Origin: Candidatus Aenigmatarchaeota archaeon
Lineage (GTDB): Archaea; Aenigmatarchaeota; Aenigmatarchaeia; CG10238-14
Assembly (NCBI GenBank): GCA_038999265.1
Contig: JAWAAR010000005.1
Span: forward strand, 1-36,309
Direction of reading: 5' to 3'
DNA length: 36,309 bases
A model generated the notes under the pieces. The model ran no database searches and was not told the origin of the DNA. It saw nothing but the letters and a program-made list of their open reading frames with translations. The translations under genes were made by a program, and so were the position numbers. Positions 33,318-36,309 of the stretch are shown one piece after another; the first letter of the stretch is position 1; each line of letters starts with the position of its first letter.

Positions 33318-35297
33318 TCAACAATTTACTTCCAATATTTCATTATTAGTTGAAATATAGAAAGTTTTGTATTTTTTAAGTTCAGGTTCAGAATTTATAA
33401 AATCACAAAAATCTATCAAAGATTCGAATTGATAAGTATTATTATAATATTTAGTTTCAAGATGAACTATTTCTTCATTATTAAAAAATTCTATTTTTTT
33501 GACTGAAAAACGATGGCCATAATTTGTTATATCCATAGAATTTTTATTTCCGGGATAAATTATGGAATTTAAGGGCACAAGTCTATCAATTTGTAAAAAT
33601 ATCAGATCTATAGTACTAGATTTATATATTTTATATAATCTTATAGAAAATTCCCAAATAGTTGGCAAAAGAGAAAATATAATAATTATAAAAATAATTA
33701 TCTTAAATTTATAATTTAATTTTTTATTATATTTTTTATCAAAGGAAATAATTGAAAGTATGTAAATCGATATCTGAGCTGGTATTATAAACCTCATTCC
33801 AAAATCATTGTTATTCTCTGATATTATTATCTTTGCCGGCGTGTCTCTAGATGAGATGAAAAATACTGGTAAAAAAAGTATAAGGAAACTGAGCCAAAAT
33901 TTACAGAAATCATTATTATAAATTTTATTTTTAATTCCAAGATAAAAAAATACTGTCACAATCAAACAAAATTCAATCAAAATTTGTAAAGGCAATGAAA
34001 TTAAAAAATCAAAAATTTGGTTAATAAAACTCTCTTTTATATTGAAGAAAAAATTTATTCTGGATAATTTAAAATAAATTATTCCACTCTTATCCATTAT
34101 TATAAAAATATTGGGAATTGACAGTATTAAAAATGTCGAATATAAAATTAAAAAATTAATCAAAACTTTTCTTTCTTTAAATATTTTTTTATTTACTACA
34201 AATTGAAGTAAAAAGTACCAACTCAAACCAAAAAAAATTCCTAAACCAACTATTGAACTATATCCTAATGAAGATGATAAGATAATGGAAATCAAAAGAT
34301 ATTTTATTTTACTTTCCTTTAATTCAAAAATAATCATAGAGATTGGAATTAATAGAAATGAGGAAAAAAGATGTTGTGGGGTATACAAAAATAAAGAATA
34401 GAAGGAAGATATTTGAAAATTTATTGTTTTTGTGAAATTAAACCACCGAAACCACCATTCAAGGTGACCATGAATTTCACCCTTTAAGAAGTAATTTATT
34501 ATCAACATAAGAAATTCTTGACCAGAAATTAATGTGAATAGGAGAATTCCCAAAATTTTGGAATAATAATTCTTGAAATAAGTATTAAAGAAATATGACA
34601 GTATTATAATCATAATAAAATTTTGTATAAGATTGGAAAAAAACCACGAAACTGACAAATTTATATTATTATTTGAAAATTTTACCAAAAGTCCAGGATG
34701 CACATAATTGTAAAAATAATATGTTAACTTAGACTTCTGAAAATTGTAATTAAGGGGTTTTGCCAAACTATTTGATATTGAAGTTATGATAGCCGTGTGT
34801 TTAAAATCATCACCTATAATTATTTTTTTATTTAAAAGATTATAGATTCTTGGTCCGCAAGTTATAATTAGTATAAATAAAATTATAAAAAGAGTATTCT
34901 TATCAATTTTCTCAAAATCAAATAAACTGTTTAAATCTACCTTGTTTTTGTCCTTTGAAAATAAGAAGAAAATAATAAAAATAAAAATGTATAAAAATAA
35001 GAAGTTAAACAAATTTACATCGAAAATTAAGGAAGAAAAATTATATATTATTGGCAAAAATATCAAACTCAAAAATATATATAAAATAAAATTTGGTTTG
35101 TTTTTTTTATTAAAAATTTTTGAAAAAATAAATCCAGGTAATATATAGACAAATATCAAAGAAAAAATAGTTATTGGTATGCCTAAAATTGCTTTTGGTA
35201 TTTTATCCTCAAAAATAAAAATTCTATATATAAAATTAATTATAGACAAAATAGAAAAGAATATGATTATTAAATTATTGCTTTTAATATTTTTCAT
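33318..35297 (-). CDS. Large multi-spanning membrane protein, possible GT-C glycosyltransferase
   Basis: No specific family is recognised. The 659-residue protein has about 14 hydrophobic helices and a C-terminal hydrophilic domain (residues ~555-659). After about five helices it has 'IIIGDDFKHTAIITSISNSL' (D163-D164, H167), which resembles the first-loop acidic motif plus helix of GT-C enzymes that use polyprenyl-phosphate sugars. 'YYFYNYVHPGLLVKF' follows, similar to the second-loop region of such proteins. The Lys, Asn, Ile and Phe content is very high, more so than in the housekeeping genes. Its start overlaps the end of the YfhO-like gene by ATGA (35294-35297), so both belong to one transcript. 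It could add a sugar to lipid-linked glycans on the outer face. Confidence 0.6.
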   Translation of the reverse strand: MKNIKSNNLIIIFFSILSIINFIYRIFIFEDKIPKAILGIPITIFSLIFVYILPGFIFSKIFNKKNKPNFILYIFLSLIFLPIIYNFSSLIFDVNLFNFLFLYIFIFIIFFLFSKDKNKVDLNSLFDFEKIDKNTLFIILFILIITCGPRIYNLLNKKIIIGDDFKHTAIITSISNSLAKPLNYNFQKSKLTYYFYNYVHPGLLVKFSNNNINLSVSWFFSNLIQNFIMIIILSYFFNTYFKNYYSKILGILLFTLISGQEFLMLIINYFLKGEIHGHLEWWFRWFNFTKTINFQISSFYSLFLYTPQHLFSSFLLIPISMIIFELKESKIKYLLISIILSSSLGYSSIVGLGIFFGLSWYFLLQFVVNKKIFKERKVLINFLILYSTFLILSIPNIFIIMDKSGIIYFKLSRINFFFNIKESFINQIFDFLISLPLQILIEFCLIVTVFFYLGIKNKIYNNDFCKFWLSFLILFLPVFFISSRDTPAKIIISENNNDFGMRFIIPAQISIYILSIISFDKKYNKKLNYKFKIIIFIIIIFSLLPTIWEFSIRLYKIYKSSTIDLIFLQIDRLVPLNSIIYPGNKNSMDITNYGHRFSVKKIEFFNNEEIVHLETKYYNNTYQFESLIDFCDFINSEPELKKYKTFYISTNNEILEVNC

Positions 35298-36309
35298 CTA
35301 GATCTGTAATATATTATATCATTTAATAAAAAAATAGAAACCAAAATTAAAGTTAATAATGTAATAAATAAACCAATTCTAAATGAAGAGGGGTCGAAAA
35401 TGAATAAAACTTCATGACTCCCCTCATCTAGACGTACAGCTCTAAGAATATAGTTAACTCTAATAACCTCTGTTTTATTTCCATTATCATAAGCTTTCCA
35501 GCCTGGGTACCAATTTTCAGATAATACAAGATATCCTGGTTCTTCCAAATCAATTTTTGTTATAATTTTGTTAGGAGAATAGAATGTTATATTCCCTTCT
35601 TTAAACTCTGAAGAATTTTTTGATATTAATTTATTATTTGTAATCAATACCTCTTTTGTTGGGTCAAAATCATTCGAAGAAATAAAATCTAAAATATCAT
35701 CTTCGTTAACTATTTTAGCATTATGAACCACAAAACTTCTAGGTAAATATTTCATATTTTCATAAACATATGTTTCATTTGATTCATATTTTGAAGCGGT
35801 TATAAAAGCTCTTGGCATCATTTTAATAGTTCTGTTTGTTTGATAAACCAGTCTCAAACCATCATCATAAATCTTTTCGTGGGAAATAATATATTTGGTA
35901 TTTAACAACCCTAAGCATTTTGAAAAACACGTATAATTTTTACTTTGGTAGCCAAAAAGTTTAGTTGAAAAGTTTTTATATTTACTCATAATAGATAGAT
36001 CATACCCATTAACTAATTCTATTCCATTTCTAATAGCAATATATTGAGGCAATGTCCAATCACTCGAGTCATACACTCTATATTTTTCACCATTTTCAAT
36101 TTGATTTTCGGAAACTATGTAAATTATATCGGAAATATTTGTCTCAGGTATTTTTTGTTTTTCATATATATCTTCTGGTCTGACTATCAAAAGATATTTC
36201 TGCCAAAAAAGCCAAAGATCCAAGATTAAAATTAAAAAAAGAATTATTTTCAATACTTTTAATTCAAATTTTTCTTTTAAAATTAAATCCAATGAAAAAA
36301 GAAACAAAA
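35294..36309 (-). CDS. YfhO-like membrane protein, C-terminal part (start outside window)
   Basis: The frame stays open to the window edge and the only start-like codon near the edge (TTG 36307) is unlikely to be the start, so the N-terminal membrane region is missing. The visible part begins with a membrane helix ('VLKIILFLILILDLWLFW'). A large outer domain follows, with 'KYRVYDSSDWTLPQYIAIRN', 'GLLNTKYIISHEK', 'MPRAFITASKYESNET', and the YfhO hallmark 'GYLVLSENWYPGWKAYDNGN'. A last membrane helix ('FRIGLFITLLTLILVSIFLL') closes it. YfhO proteins are GT-C-related and implicated in glycosylation of surface polymers in bacteria. The gene is coupled to the 659-residue membrane protein by a four-base overlap. 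Confidence 0.8.
   Translation of the reverse strand, partial: LFLFSLDLILKEKFELKVLKIILFLILILDLWLFWQKYLLIVRPEDIYEKQKIPETNISDIIYIVSENQIENGEKYRVYDSSDWTLPQYIAIRNGIELVNGYDLSIMSKYKNFSTKLFGYQSKNYTCFSKCLGLLNTKYIISHEKIYDDGLRLVYQTNRTIKMMPRAFITASKYESNETYVYENMKYLPRSFVVHNAKIVNEDDILDFISSNDFDPTKEVLITNNKLISKNSSEFKEGNITFYSPNKIITKIDLEEPGYLVLSENWYPGWKAYDNGNKTEVIRVNYILRAVRLDEGSHEVLFIFDPSSFRIGLFITLLTLILVSIFLLNDIIYYRSR

Overview
The window is AT-rich archaeal DNA. Archaeal markers are RadA, a multi-OB replication protein A, a one-domain histone, Pelota, the tRNA-splicing endonuclease EndA, endonuclease Q, AglB oligosaccharyltransferase, a DUF63 membrane protein and a tRNA gene without an encoded CCA. Ribosome-binding sites have a GGTG/GTGA core, and TATA-like boxes lie about 22-28 bases before several first genes. 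The lineage cannot be fixed from the sequence alone. The gene mix would suit an uncultivated DPANN-type or euryarchaeal lineage (low-confidence inference).

Left edge (1-2.4 kb), accessory DNA: the 3' part of an IS110-family transposase with a structured non-coding tail, abutting a truncated second transposase. Next comes a compact restriction-modification module: a 51-residue ribbon-helix-helix-like regulator with an operator-like repeat, an SPPY-type DNA methyltransferase overlapping it by ATGA, and a convergent restriction-endonuclease-like gene.

Housekeeping block (2.7-13.1 kb): EndA (with an apparent catalytic Lys-to-Thr change), an ATP-cone/membrane fusion, Pelota, a secreted three-repeat protein, DUF63 and DUF1461 membrane proteins, and a lipoprotein with a G9 tract. 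Then a tight minus-strand genome-maintenance run, in transcription order: histone (own promoter), PRC-barrel-like protein, RPA, RadA, HAD hydrolase, EndoQ and tRNA-Val(CAC). The EndoQ stop codon lies inside the tRNA gene.

Surface glycosylation block (13.1-36.3 kb): a 1400-residue secreted, sequon-rich protein resembling a gingipain (C25) peptidase with lost catalytic residues, then AglB, a radical SAM/SPASM enzyme and an FkbM methyltransferase. These are followed by two GT4 and three GT2 glycosyltransferases, a small methyltransferase, a GT39-like membrane transferase, RmlB and RmlA for dTDP-4-keto-6-deoxyglucose, another extended SDR, a B12-type radical SAM enzyme and two large GT-C/YfhO-like membrane proteins, the last cut by the window edge. 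A plausible reading is that these genes build nucleotide- or lipid-linked sugars and AglB transfers the glycan to secreted proteins, of which the adjacent 1400-residue protein is an obvious candidate. Frequent strand switches suggest piecemeal assembly of the locus.
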